Shown: positions 45,704 through 55,021 of the stretch, piece after piece | How positions within the stretch are numbered: the first letter of the stretch is position 1 | Layout: each line of letters begins with the position of its first letter | Assembly: GCA_012842605.1 (NCBI GenBank) | Contig: DUSN01000080.1 | Span: 1 to 64,000, forward strand | Source of the DNA: Clostridiales bacterium | Lineage (GTDB): Bacteria > Bacillota > Clostridia > Caldicoprobacterales > DTU083 | Length of the DNA: 64,000 nucleotides | Direction of reading: 5' to 3' | The notes under the pieces: model-generated | Database searches by the model: none | Told to the model about the DNA's origin: nothing | Seen by the model: the letters and a program-made list of their open reading frames with translations, nothing else | Program-made: the position numbers and the translations under genes

Positions 45704-46939
45704 CTAATACCCGTAATTGCGATCAATAACAGTACCGTCAATGGCGTTGATAGTCAGTACAGAATCCCCCCAAATAAGTCCGCTTTCTTCTCCGTGGGCA
45801 TATCCGCCGGTTCCTGAAAGTTTACGGTGTCCGTAGAAGTCCCATACCGGTATATAGTGGTAAGTATTATCGGGCTGTCGAACCGCCATGTAACCTAATT
45901 GAATTTTATACACTTGCATGATGTTTTCCTTGAGATCTGAATTTCTCTCCAGGTGTTGTATGCTTAGCAGGCCTACCTTTGAAAAGATATCCATAACCTG
46001 ATCAAAAGAGAGCAGATCGCAGTTCTCCTGGATTACACGGCCTATATCATAAGGGTTACTATATTTTACATAGCATACACCGTCATCCCGGACAATGATA
46101 GTAATAACACCAAGGCCGGAGGTATAATCATAGTCATTCGAGCAGCTTTCACCGCCGAAATCATCATTTACAGGTATACCGTTAATATGCTGGGTATATC
46201 TAAATATATAGTACTGTGGGTTATTCACAGTGTTAAAAACAGGCATCTGGCCATAATTTGTCATTTCATAATCAGGACTTATGGCATGAATTTCTTCATC
46301 GGCATAGGCTCGTGCTTCATCCAATGTAATTGTACAACCCTCTGCTTTACCGTCTGTCAGGGGCAAAAGGTCGGATACCTGCAGATTGTAGCGGCTTTTG
46401 ATATATTCCAGCTGTGGTTCCCAGGCTAATTTACCGGTTTTGGTGCTAAGCCCATAATGTACGATTATAGAGTGGTAATCCCGCCCTTGATTGAATTCAT
46501 CCTCGTTATATATCCACAATGAATACATGTAATATCCTGCATCCGATGTATCATAATTGTGATCTTTCTCTATACCGCGGCCGTTATATATCTCTTTGGT
46601 AGCCTGATCTATCCAGGTAAGGCCTTCATTATGCCGTTCAATAAATGCAGAAATCTCATCATCGGTGAAAGGACGCGGAATGGCTTCTACTATATTTACA
46701 GAATTAACCTCCGGCACTATTACATCAGCATCCACAATAATAGAAGATATGCCGGTATCGGAAGTATATCTTCCCTTATAGGTAGAAGAAATGCCCAGTT
46801 GCTCGGCAATTAGCCCATTGTTCTCATTTTTACTGGGTTTTGCAGTCCCTGTGGGTTGTGGCTTGTCTTTAGTATTGCAGCCTGTAGTGCCCCATATCAA
46901 TGCTAAGACAAGAAGACAGGCAACTAGTTTATGTTTCAT
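45704..46939 (-). CDS. Lipoprotein of unknown function
   Basis: A 411-residue lipoprotein: signal peptide with lipobox WGTTGC, then a Lys/Pro/Thr linker and a large extracellular domain. The C-terminus ends with VLTINAIDGTVIDRNYGY, a PepSY-like closing pattern. It is rich in Tyr and Asp. It is encoded between a two-component system and an ABC-2 exporter, so a ligand-capturing or sensing role is inferred. ATG 46939 has GAGGTGATG upstream. Confidence 0.82.
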   Translation of the reverse strand: MKHKLVACLLVLALIWGTTGCNTKDKPQPTGTAKPSKNENNGLIAEQLGISSTYKGRYTSDTGISSIIVDADVIVPEVNSVNIVEAIPRPFTDDEISAFIERHNEGLTWIDQATKEIYNGRGIEKDHNYDTSDAGYYMYSLWIYNEDEFNQGRDYHSIIVHYGLSTKTGKLAWEPQLEYIKSRYNLQVSDLLPLTDGKAEGCTITLDEARAYADEEIHAISPDYEMTNYGQMPVFNTVNNPQYYIFRYTQHINGIPVNDDFGGESCSNDYDYTSGLGVITIIVRDDGVCYVKYSNPYDIGRVIQENCDLLSFDQVMDIFSKVGLLSIQHLERNSDLKENIMQVYKIQLGYMAVRQPDNTYHYIPVWDFYGHRKLSGTGGYAHGEESGLIWGDSVLTINAIDGTVIDRNYGY

Positions 46940-46990
46940 ATTTCATCACCTCATTGATATCATACATCCAGCTCTGAATGTATGTCTGCA

Positions 46991-48427
46991 TCAAGATGTC
47001 GGCGAATTGTCATCATTTTGTAATAGTGACGCTGTTACCCGTGTTCCCTTGCCTGGTTCGCTTTCTATTATAATTTTGCCGCCATGACGCTCTGCTATCA
47101 GCTTGCAGATTGTCAGACCCAGCCCGGCACCACCGCTGCTGCGGGAACGGGATTTATCCACCCGGAAAAATGGTTCAGTGACCAGGTCAATGTAAACAGA
47201 AGGGATTCCACAGCCTTTATCAGAAACGGAGATGTAAGCAACCATTCCATTCCTGCAGATGTCTACACGCACCTTTTCTCCTTCAGGTGATACCCTGATT
47301 GCATTTTCTATCAGGTTTGCGGTCATTGAAAGCAAGAGCGTTTTATCTCCGAATAATTCAAATGGTTCGCAGCTAATAATTGCTTTGGATCCGAACAATT
47401 CTCTGAGTGTATCAGCAAGGTGACATGCCGGGAATCTTTTTTTATAAATGTGTTCATCTTCTGTTAGACTGATCAGTTCCATTAGCTTTTGAGACAGCAG
47501 TTCAGTATGCTTTCCGGTTGTCAATATCCTTTCTGCGCAGACTATGCGCTGCTCTTCGCTAAGAGGCATATGAAGCAGGCTGTCAGCATAACCGATAATA
47601 GATGTCATAGGCGTTTTCAGCTCATGGGCTAATGCGCCAAGCAGCAGCTGTGACCTGTGAAGCTGATCATCCAGTGAACTGATTTTTTCTTCAATAGAGT
47701 TTGCCATCTGATCAAAGGCTTTCGACAGCTGGCCGATTTCATCCTTTGTATACACAGATGTGCGCCTGTTATACTCTCCTCCTGCAATAAGAGCAGCAGT
47801 TTCTGTCATTTTCTGAACGGGCCGCAGCGCAAGACGTATCATGAATGCTATAAGCAGGGCTGCACATATACATGCAGTAATCAATACGAATACTGATACC
47901 CACCGCATTTTCAAAATCTGCTTATCTGTTTCAGATACATCCATGCTCAGATGTGCAGTAAAGGATTGGTTTGTGATAGTAAACGAACAAGCCCCAACCA
48001 GCATATCTCCATTTATTGTTGATAGCCTGACCACGGGGATTTCCGCTTCCCCCAGGGCAATGTGGGATAGCTTGGGAATTTCAGTATCTTCAATTACATG
48101 GGCTATGTCGATGGGAGAGTTGTTAAACAGGTATTTTTCGTGCTGAGACAGTGTATAATACACATTTTCTCTGCGCAAAAGGTGTGCATATGTGGAGAAG
48201 TAGTAATTTACTATACTGCGAAGAGTAATAGACTGAATTTGTGACGTATCTGTATTTACAGCAGAGGTGACATTCCTGCATATAAGGCTGAGAGACATAC
48301 GGACATTTTCTTCATCTGCACGCTTCAAGGCTGCTTCCTGTGCAGCGTTGATTGTAATAAGGCTCAGGCCGAGAACCGCAATGATTATAGCTGTTGAAAT
48401 AGCTGTCAATCTAACCCAAAGCTTCAA
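46991..48427 (-). CDS. Sensor histidine kinase (HAMP type)
   Basis: A 478-residue membrane kinase with a first membrane segment (about 8-27), an extracellular sensor (about 30-170), a second segment (about 175-197), HAMP, and a HisKA-HATPase core. The phospho-His is in LAHELKTPMTS, the N-box in NLIENAIRVSPEG, and G-boxes in GCGIP and GAGLGLTICK. It overlaps the response-regulator gene by 4 bp. Together they probably control the downstream lipoprotein and exporter genes. Confidence 0.93.
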   Translation of the reverse strand: MKLWVRLTAISTAIIIAVLGLSLITINAAQEAALKRADEENVRMSLSLICRNVTSAVNTDTSQIQSITLRSIVNYYFSTYAHLLRRENVYYTLSQHEKYLFNNSPIDIAHVIEDTEIPKLSHIALGEAEIPVVRLSTINGDMLVGACSFTITNQSFTAHLSMDVSETDKQILKMRWVSVFVLITACICAALLIAFMIRLALRPVQKMTETAALIAGGEYNRRTSVYTKDEIGQLSKAFDQMANSIEEKISSLDDQLHRSQLLLGALAHELKTPMTSIIGYADSLLHMPLSEEQRIVCAERILTTGKHTELLSQKLMELISLTEDEHIYKKRFPACHLADTLRELFGSKAIISCEPFELFGDKTLLLSMTANLIENAIRVSPEGEKVRVDICRNGMVAYISVSDKGCGIPSVYIDLVTEPFFRVDKSRSRSSGGAGLGLTICKLIAERHGGKIIIESEPGKGTRVTASLLQNDDNSPTS

Positions 48428-49083
48428 CGGTCCACCTCCAGTTTGTAGCCTACCCGATGCATTGTGATGATTTTATCGAACCAGTTCAGTTTTTTACGCA
48501 ATATGGCTACATGATTGTCTACTGTGCGTGTTTCTCCAAAATATTCATCGCCCCAAACCTCTCGTAAAAGCTGCTCTCGTGACATTACTATATTGGGATG
48601 CTTCATGAACATGAGCAATAATGCATATTCCATTGGCTTTAAGTCTACTGTTTTCCCGTATGCCTCAACTCTTCGCTCAGCTTCCCAAACGGTTACACCA
48701 TGTATTGACAGCACGGAAGGAGCTGTTTTTGTACGGCTCAGCACTTTTTCCATCCTCACCAGCAATTCAAGTATATCGAATGGCTTAACGAGGTAATCCT
48801 CAGCACCAAGACGCAAGCCTCGTACACGATCAGCAACCTGCCGCTTTGCTGAAACATAAATAACAGGGATGCTATACTTTTGCATATATGGCAGCAATTC
48901 AAAACCATCCATTTCCGGCAGCATGATATCCAACAGTGCGAGATCATATTGCTGTTTTTTTACAGCTTCCAGAGCCTGTTTTCCGTCAGTGGCTATATCA
49001 CACAGATAGCCGGCAATGGTGAGATTCATTTCCAAAAGTTCTGAAATGGCTGGATCATCTTCAGCAATAAGGACTCTATACAT
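48424..49083 (-). CDS. OmpR-family response regulator
   Basis: A 219-residue response regulator with receiver phospho-Asp in LLDIMLPEMDG and the conserved Lys in EDYLVKPFD, followed by an OmpR/PhoB winged helix (RTVDNHVAILRKKL). It is the first gene of the minus-strand operon; ATG 49083 has AGGGGG upstream. It is the expected transcriptional activator of the operon. Confidence 0.94.
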   Translation of the reverse strand: MYRVLIAEDDPAISELLEMNLTIAGYLCDIATDGKQALEAVKKQQYDLALLDIMLPEMDGFELLPYMQKYSIPVIYVSAKRQVADRVRGLRLGAEDYLVKPFDILELLVRMEKVLSRTKTAPSVLSIHGVTVWEAERRVEAYGKTVDLKPMEYALLLMFMKHPNIVMSREQLLREVWGDEYFGETRTVDNHVAILRKKLNWFDKIITMHRVGYKLEVDR

Positions 49084-49298
49084 ATGTATCCCCCTATATC
49101 AGTTTAACACGAAGATCGAATATAGAACAGCTTATGGCATGTATAGAAATGTAATCAAGTTGTAATAATTGTCTTATCATATGGCTTTGCTTATTTTATA
49201 AATATGATCCGCAGGGAGGATAACGGCGTTCCCTTTGCAGCATATTCAGTATTATAAATTATTTAGCAGAAAATTTTCAAAATTATTGTAATTTATCA

Positions 49299-49357
49299 TT
49301 GACAATTTGGTCTATAGATTATAGACTAATAATGCGTGGTCTATAAAATATAGACCA
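49299..49357 (+). promoter_or_regulatory. BlaI-type promoter with two operator dyads
   Basis: A TTGACA at 49299-49304 is followed by two dyads of the same design: GTCTATA-GAT-TATAGAC (49310-49326) and TGGTCTATA-AAA-TATAGACCA (49337-49357). Centres are 29 bp apart. The first overlaps the presumed -10 region. The perfect second dyad lies just downstream, as expected for repression by a BlaI dimer. The sequence differs from the usual BlaI/MecI core (TACA/TGTA). Confidence 0.72.
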
Positions 49358-49397
49358 AGGGATTTATCATGACGAGTATAAATCAAGGAGGAATAGT

Positions 49398-49760
49398 ATG
49401 AATGAATATAAACTTACTGAAAGTGAAGAAAAGTTCGCTAATATCATATGGGCAAATGAACCTATTGCTTCTGGTGATCTGGTAAAGCTATCTGAAAAGG
49501 AAATGAACTGGAAGAAGTCTACTACATATACTGTGCTGAAGAAATTATGTGAAAAAGGTATTTTTAAAAATGAAAATGCTGTTGTTTCATCTTTAATTAC
49601 GAAAGATGAATACTATGCAAAACAAAGCATACTTTTCGTTGAAGATACTTTTGGGGGGTCTTTGCCTGGATTCTTAACAGCATTTATGAGAGGAAAAAAA
49701 TTAACCAAAAAACAGGCAGAAGAGTTGAAAAGATTAATTGATGAGTTCAAGGAGGTATAG
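49398..49760 (+). CDS. BlaI/MecI family repressor
   Basis: A 120-residue winged-helix repressor. The N-terminal domain carries TESEEKFANIIW and KSTTYTVLKKLCEKG (recognition helix), and the C-terminal helices form the dimer. In this family cleavage by the membrane M56 protease, encoded just downstream, relieves repression. ATG 49398 follows AAGGAGG. Two dyads upstream are the likely operators. It ends 2 bp before the next start. Confidence 0.92.
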   Translation: MNEYKLTESEEKFANIIWANEPIASGDLVKLSEKEMNWKKSTTYTVLKKLCEKGIFKNENAVVSSLITKDEYYAKQSILFVEDTFGGSLPGFLTAFMRGKKLTKKQAEELKRLIDEFKEV

Positions 49761-49762
49761 TG

Positions 49763-51565
49763 ATGGGTAAGTTATTCATGTCCGTTTTGAATATGAGCAT
49801 TACGGCAAGCTATGTAATGCTTATTATTTTCATTATCAGATTAATGCTGAAAAAAGCTCCAAAGGTTATCTCTTATGCCTTATGGAGTGTCGCTGCTTTT
49901 CGTCTGCTAATTCCATTCTCATTTAAAAGTATCTTTAGTCTAATGCCGCGTAGAACAATTGCTGTTCCAATCTCCAATGAGATTATCTATCAGCAAAGTC
50001 TGCAGATTGATAATGGTTTTAGAGTACTTGACACTTTTACAAATGAGTCGCTTAATGCACCACATGCCAATGCAGGTATAAGTTCTTTTCAGATTTTTAT
50101 AGAATTTGGGGCATATATCTGGATGTTAGGCATAATAATATTGCTTGTTTACAGTCTCGTATCTGTACTGGTCTTAAGAAGGCAGCTTAAGGCTGCACAA
50201 TTAATAGAGAAAAACATTTTTGAAGCCAGGAATTTGAAAACACCATTTGTACTTGGAGCAATAAGACCTAAGATATATTTGCCGGCTGGACTTAACAATG
50301 ATGAAAAGAGTTATATTTTACTGCATGAACAGACCCATATTCGCCGAAAAGATCATATCATTAAGATGTTAGCTTTCTTTGTATTGTGTATCCATTGGTT
50401 TAATCCTCTTGTATGGGCTGCTTATTTATTTATGAGTATAGATATGGAGCTTTCCTGTGACGAAAGAGTACTGAAAGAAATGGATGGAGAAATTAAAAAG
50501 CCTTACGCAAATTCATTATTATCGCTTGCTGCCGGAAGGCATATTTTAAACGGAAGTCCGATTGCTTTTGGTGAGGGCAATGTAAAGTGGAGAATTAAAA
50601 ATGTATTGAATTATAAAAAGCCTGCTTTTTGGGTGTCATTGTTATCAGTATTTTTAGCTGCTGCAATAGGAATTGGACTGTTAGCAAACCCACAAGATAA
50701 AGGATCATTTGATAATATTAATAATGATAATGATTCCAAGCCAAGTGTTCAGACAGAACCTGCCAAATCCGGCAGCAAGGAGACAGTGGATAGGACGGAT
50801 TTGGATAATGGGAATTTTCTTGATAATTTTTCAGAAATAGATAATTATATAAAAGATTATACTCTTGATGTTTCTTATGATGAAGATTTGGCTTTGGGTG
50901 AACGAACCTATATTGTTCATGGTGCATATGACTTGGATGGCGATGGAGAGGAAGATAAAATAAATGCAGTATTGGTACCAAATAATGGGGCTGGTTCCTT
51001 TATTGAGGTAAATGGTATGAAAGTGACATTAGAACTGGAGAATCCAACCGGATTGGTAAGTATTATCGATTTGGACAGCAGGGACAACTATACTGAAGTT
51101 GCTGTTTTTGATAATGGACCAAGTGAGGATCCTGTATTTACATTCTTGCGTTATGATGGCAGTAAGCTATACCCCATAGGAACAATTGACAGATATGCAC
51201 TAATGGATGGACAGGGCAAATTTATATCCTGGTTTCATTTGGCTAATAACTTCAAGCCTAAAATCTTTTCGGCCTGGGGTGAATTTAAGAACAATGAATA
51301 TATAATAACGAATCATGATGTGGATCAATATATAGGAAAAACGTATGAAGTTGACGGAACGGGCTTTTTTGTACCGCTGGATTTTAATCCTGAAGACTAT
51401 TTTGAATATGTGGTATGGGATTCAGAAAATCTGAGAGAATTTAAATCGACTAAAATTAAGCTTTTAGATATTCATATGAGACAGGATGATCGGACTTTAA
51501 ACTGGTTTTATGTTGAACTGCCGGATGGTGAAAAGGGGCTCTTATATTTCTGGATAGGAGACTGA
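49763..51565 (+). CDS. M56 (BlaR1-like) membrane metalloprotease with C-terminal extracellular domain
   Basis: A 600-residue protein with four membrane segments around a cytoplasmic zinc protease: HEQTH at 188-192, then ELSCDERVL as third ligand. After a final membrane segment (about 288-308) comes an extracellular domain of about 280 residues that is not the penicillin-binding sensor of BlaR1: there is no SxxK/KTG pattern. It has DLDGDGEED (EF-hand/dockerin-like calcium loop), and DLDSRDNYTEVAVFDNG. So the signal sensed is probably not a beta-lactam. ATG 49763 lies seven bases after AAGGAGG. Confidence 0.85.
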   Translation: MGKLFMSVLNMSITASYVMLIIFIIRLMLKKAPKVISYALWSVAAFRLLIPFSFKSIFSLMPRRTIAVPISNEIIYQQSLQIDNGFRVLDTFTNESLNAPHANAGISSFQIFIEFGAYIWMLGIIILLVYSLVSVLVLRRQLKAAQLIEKNIFEARNLKTPFVLGAIRPKIYLPAGLNNDEKSYILLHEQTHIRRKDHIIKMLAFFVLCIHWFNPLVWAAYLFMSIDMELSCDERVLKEMDGEIKKPYANSLLSLAAGRHILNGSPIAFGEGNVKWRIKNVLNYKKPAFWVSLLSVFLAAAIGIGLLANPQDKGSFDNINNDNDSKPSVQTEPAKSGSKETVDRTDLDNGNFLDNFSEIDNYIKDYTLDVSYDEDLALGERTYIVHGAYDLDGDGEEDKINAVLVPNNGAGSFIEVNGMKVTLELENPTGLVSIIDLDSRDNYTEVAVFDNGPSEDPVFTFLRYDGSKLYPIGTIDRYALMDGQGKFISWFHLANNFKPKIFSAWGEFKNNEYIITNHDVDQYIGKTYEVDGTGFFVPLDFNPEDYFEYVVWDSENLREFKSTKIKLLDIHMRQDDRTLNWFYVELPDGEKGLLYFWIGD

Positions 51566-51702
51566 TCTTGTGAATTAGATTCTCAATATAGACTAATTCC
51601 AAATTTGATAAAATCTAACAATTTATGCCAGCAAATTCAATACCCAGTTCATAAATGGTGTTCTGTTGTCTGTATTATATTAATAACAGGCAAAACACGT
51701 AA

Positions 51703-52233
51703 CTATTTAGTTTTTTGGGGAAGCGGTATCAAACTCAAAAACCTGCTGCTAATAACTCGGTAAGAGGGACATTCCTTTTCACGATAGGCTTGGCTGTGGT
51801 GGACCGCTTTCATACCATCAGCTTTATATTTTTCCATAAAGGTTCGCCACTCATCAACTGAAAAAGAAGTATTTCCACTGCTAACCACTTCTTCTGCCAA
51901 TGACAGATATTCCATAAATAACTCTTTACTGCCATGGGGAGTACTTGCTGTCATATAAAATAACTGGAATAACAAGTCGGCAGGCAATCCGCTTGCTTTC
52001 CAGGCTGATATATTTACCCGGCAAAAATCCGGAGAAATATCTTCATATAGTGCAATGTAATTTGCAGGCACTGAATCATATTCTAAAGTAAAATATTGCT
52101 TTGCAGCATCTACATCATCCAATAAATGCTCTGCACCAAAAGCAGCTTGATAACACATTTTTACAACATCCTGCGGCTGCATCGAGGGATGCATATTGAG
52201 TTGTGCAATTAAATAGTCCTTGAAGTTCTTCAT
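51703..52233 (-). CDS. Hypothetical protein (176 aa)
   Basis: A 176-residue soluble, helical protein I cannot assign. Patterns include MCYQAAFGAEHLLDD and SPDFCRVNISAWKA near the middle, and HHSQAYREKECPSYRVI near the end, typical of a conserved enzyme or binding fold seen in Firmicutes as uncharacterised. Start is ATG 52233 (MKNFKDYL) with AAAGGGA upstream. It stands alone on the minus strand. Confidence 0.72.
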   Translation of the reverse strand: MKNFKDYLIAQLNMHPSMQPQDVVKMCYQAAFGAEHLLDDVDAAKQYFTLEYDSVPANYIALYEDISPDFCRVNISAWKASGLPADLLFQLFYMTASTPHGSKELFMEYLSLAEEVVSSGNTSFSVDEWRTFMEKYKADGMKAVHHSQAYREKECPSYRVISSRFLSLIPLPQKTK

Positions 52234-52433
52234 TTTTGGTTTCCCTTTCAAAAAGATCATGCCTGATTAACAGTTTGGCAAGTAACAACAATGTATGTGA
52301 TATACTCACAAACATCAGAAAGATATTATTATTACATCATAGTATTTTTGCATCGTCAAGAATGTCTGGGTTTGCCTGACTATCTATGTATCTAGTCGCA
52401 TGTACCTTGACAAAGCCTGAATAGTCCGCTAAG

Positions 52434-52485
52434 CTTAAAATATATTATTTAACTTAGTTAAAAAATATATTATATTTTAGCTGTT
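52434..52485. repeat. AT-rich imperfect inverted repeat
   Basis: AAAATATATTATTTAAC and GTTAAAAAATATATTATATTTT form an imperfect palindrome around TTA. It lies in the 373-bp gap (52234-52606) upstream of the ROK gene and may be an operator or a terminator-like element; no gene is seen in this gap. Confidence 0.4.
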
Positions 52486-52606
52486 GGTGCTTTAGAAGAT
52501 AAAATAATAATTCAACAACTATTAAGTATGCCGGGGCTTATAATAGATTAGAGCTATGCTTTGATGTATAATAATATATTGATATTTACTTAATGGAGGG
52601 AAATTT

Positions 52607-53734
52607 TTGAAAAGATCCTATTCTGCAGCAGATATACGTGCCAGGAACTTTCGTATAGTCTTTGAGCTGGCCAAGCAAAAAGGAGAGGTGCTCAGGCCTG
52701 ATATATCTACATATACAGGCATGACACCTCCTACAGTAATGAAAGTAGTTCAATCCTTTTTAAGCAGAAATATACTTCAAAATGCCGGTGAGGTAAACAC
52801 CTCCCTGGGCCGCAAACCGACTAAGCTGGTATTTAACCCAAATGCAGCCTATGCAATCGGTGTTCTGTTTGAAGGAAATGAACTGCGTGCCGGCCTGGTT
52901 AATTTAGCCGGTGAAATCATAGATATTACAAAGCTCTCGATGGCTTATACTTTTTCCGATGAGTTTAAAACAAAAATAATCAGTTGTATCAGCAGGCTTG
53001 CTGAAAGCAACAGGGGACCCATTCTTGGTGTGGGTCTAGGGGTTCCCGGTGTTGTTGACACCAAAAAGAAAATAATAGCCTTTGCGCCGCTAATTGGTAT
53101 CACCACCCCCTATGACTGCACTCAGCTATGCAGTGAAATAACCGGCCAAACCGGTCTTCCCGTTATTATAGATAATGACGTTAACTTAGCTGCAGTAGGT
53201 GAGTTTTCAGTGCGCAAGCTGACCGGCAGCGATGATCTGCTCTATATCTCCATAGGCACCGGTGTTGGTGCCGGTATTATGCTGAACGGCAAACTGCGCA
53301 GAGGTGCGCGGTACCTGGCAGGTGAGCTGGGTTACGCTGTAAAGGATACCAGTTACAGAGTGGATAGGGAAAAGCCTGGCTGGCTGGAAAGCCAGGTTGG
53401 ACAAAAGGCCTTAATGGAAAGGTTTAACTGGCAAGGTTACAATAAAACTTCGATGCTGCCGGAAGGCATGGTTGACTATCTGGTGGATAACCTGGCCCCG
53501 CCAGTAGCCAATTTGGTAACCCAACTGGATATTAAGGAGATAGTTATTGGCGGTATGGCGGTAGATACCATAGGAGAGACTCTGCGGGACAAGCTGCAGG
53601 AAAAGATTGACATGCTCTCCCTGGAAAAAACTAATATAAGTTTATCCATATGCTCTGATTCAGGGGCTACAGGTGCTGCTATGGCAGCCATTGAAAATAA
53701 TCTGGACAATTGGCTCAATGAAAGGGAGGAGTAA
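52607..53734 (+). CDS. ROK family transcriptional regulator
   Basis: A 375-residue ROK protein with an N-terminal winged helix (about 10-70, TPPTVMKVVQSFLSRNILQ) and a sugar-kinase-like fold: LGVPGVVD, IDNDVNLAAVGEF and SIGTGVGAGI. The usual zinc motif (CxCGxxGCxE) after GELGY is missing; the segment reads VKDTSYRVDREKPGWLES, so the zinc-site-linked ligand loop is altered. Start is TTG 52607 seven bases after GGAGGG. It probably regulates the PHP gene 5 bp downstream. Confidence 0.88.
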   Translation: MKRSYSAADIRARNFRIVFELAKQKGEVLRPDISTYTGMTPPTVMKVVQSFLSRNILQNAGEVNTSLGRKPTKLVFNPNAAYAIGVLFEGNELRAGLVNLAGEIIDITKLSMAYTFSDEFKTKIISCISRLAESNRGPILGVGLGVPGVVDTKKKIIAFAPLIGITTPYDCTQLCSEITGQTGLPVIIDNDVNLAAVGEFSVRKLTGSDDLLYISIGTGVGAGIMLNGKLRRGARYLAGELGYAVKDTSYRVDREKPGWLESQVGQKALMERFNWQGYNKTSMLPEGMVDYLVDNLAPPVANLVTQLDIKEIVIGGMAVDTIGETLRDKLQEKIDMLSLEKTNISLSICSDSGATGAAMAAIENNLDNWLNEREE

Positions 53735-53739
53735 TTGAA

Positions 53740-54996
53740 GTGAATTCCAAAATTTTATCAGTGCTTCCCGGAGTACTCCTGTGTGGTCGTACAACTGAAA
53801 TAGAACTAAAAGTAAACGACTTACCTGATGGCGAATACCTTTTGCGTATTTTCCCTGTATCCTATCCTTCAGGAAAATATGCAGAGCCTAAGCCTGTAAA
53901 TATTGTCGATGGAAAGGCCATGATAAATATTGAGCCTGACAGGGAGCAGGAATACCGTCTTGTGCTGTATAAAGACAGGGACTGGCTGGCTGATTGTTTT
54001 GTTTACGCTGTAAAAGAGGATCTGTATGAGCTGAATCCATATAAAGGTGATTTTCATATGCATTCCAATCAGTCCGACGGCAAGGAACCACCGGCAGAGG
54101 TGGCAGCACAAGGCAGAGCAATTGGTTTTGATATCATGGCTGTAACTGATCATGGTCTGTATAATCCTTCTTTGGAAGCTATTGCCGCATATGAGGGAGT
54201 TAAGCTTGATATAAAGTTATGTCCCGGGGAGGAGGTACATCCTCCTAAAAACCCTGTACATATTATAAACTTTGGCGGCAGGGCCAGCGTTAACGCTTTA
54301 TTTGATACACAGGAGTATAAGCAAGGGGTAACTGAGATTCAGGCTAACCTGCCGCCCTTAAAGGACGGGTGTGATCCCTATGAATACGCGTCATCCCTAT
54401 GGGTTTTCAACAAGATAAGAGAGCTTGGAGGCATGAGTATTTTTTGTCATCCTTACTGGAGATTTCCATATTATGAGGCAGCCCAGGATTATTATATTTC
54501 AGAGGGTTTAACCTCGCAGATGTTTGAAGACAGACCCTTCGATGCATACGAGGTTTTGGGCGGCTATTCTTTGGCTGAACAGGATTCAAATACCTTGCAG
54601 ACAGCACGCTATTCAGAAGAACGACAAAGGGGACCTCTCCCAATTGTAGGGGTTTCTGATGCTCATGGCTGCTGCAACGAGCTGTTTGGCTGGTATTTTA
54701 CCATTGTTTTCTCAAAGGAGTGCACTTTAGAGGGTATAAAAGAGGGCATATGTGCCTTAAGAAGCATTGCGGTAGAAAAGCTTCCCGGCAGAGAGGCCAG
54801 AGCATATGGCCCATTCAGGCTGGTGCAGTTTGCTTTATTCCTGCTGAGAGAGTATTTTCCAACTCATGATGCATTGTGCGCTCAGGAAGGCCAGCTGATG
54901 AAAGACTGGATAAACAGCGATAAAACCGCCGGAGATAAGCTGGCTGGCCTGTCCGGGCAGACTGATGCCTGGATAAAGAAATTTTACGGCAGGTAA
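53740..54996 (+). CDS. PHP-domain metal-dependent hydrolase
   Basis: A 418-residue PHP protein. About 1-95 is a beta-rich N-terminal domain; the PHP domain carries DFHMHSNQSDG (His106, His108), AVTDHG and FCHPYWR metal ligands and VSDAHG near residue 308. PHP enzymes are phosphoesterases or other metal hydrolases; substrate is unknown. The GTG start is 5 bp after the ROK gene, with AGGGAGGAG upstream, indicating an operon. A sugar- or phospho-sugar-linked role is inferred from the regulator. Confidence 0.85.
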   Translation: MNSKILSVLPGVLLCGRTTEIELKVNDLPDGEYLLRIFPVSYPSGKYAEPKPVNIVDGKAMINIEPDREQEYRLVLYKDRDWLADCFVYAVKEDLYELNPYKGDFHMHSNQSDGKEPPAEVAAQGRAIGFDIMAVTDHGLYNPSLEAIAAYEGVKLDIKLCPGEEVHPPKNPVHIINFGGRASVNALFDTQEYKQGVTEIQANLPPLKDGCDPYEYASSLWVFNKIRELGGMSIFCHPYWRFPYYEAAQDYYISEGLTSQMFEDRPFDAYEVLGGYSLAEQDSNTLQTARYSEERQRGPLPIVGVSDAHGCCNELFGWYFTIVFSKECTLEGIKEGICALRSIAVEKLPGREARAYGPFRLVQFALFLLREYFPTHDALCAQEGQLMKDWINSDKTAGDKLAGLSGQTDAWIKKFYGR

Positions 54997-55021
54997 TCAC
55001 AATATCATCATTTGATGTTAT

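Noticed and set aside
51566-51610. Third BlaI-type operator after the M56 gene
   Set aside because: Only a half site (TATAGACTAATT) is present; the other arm of the dyad is missing.
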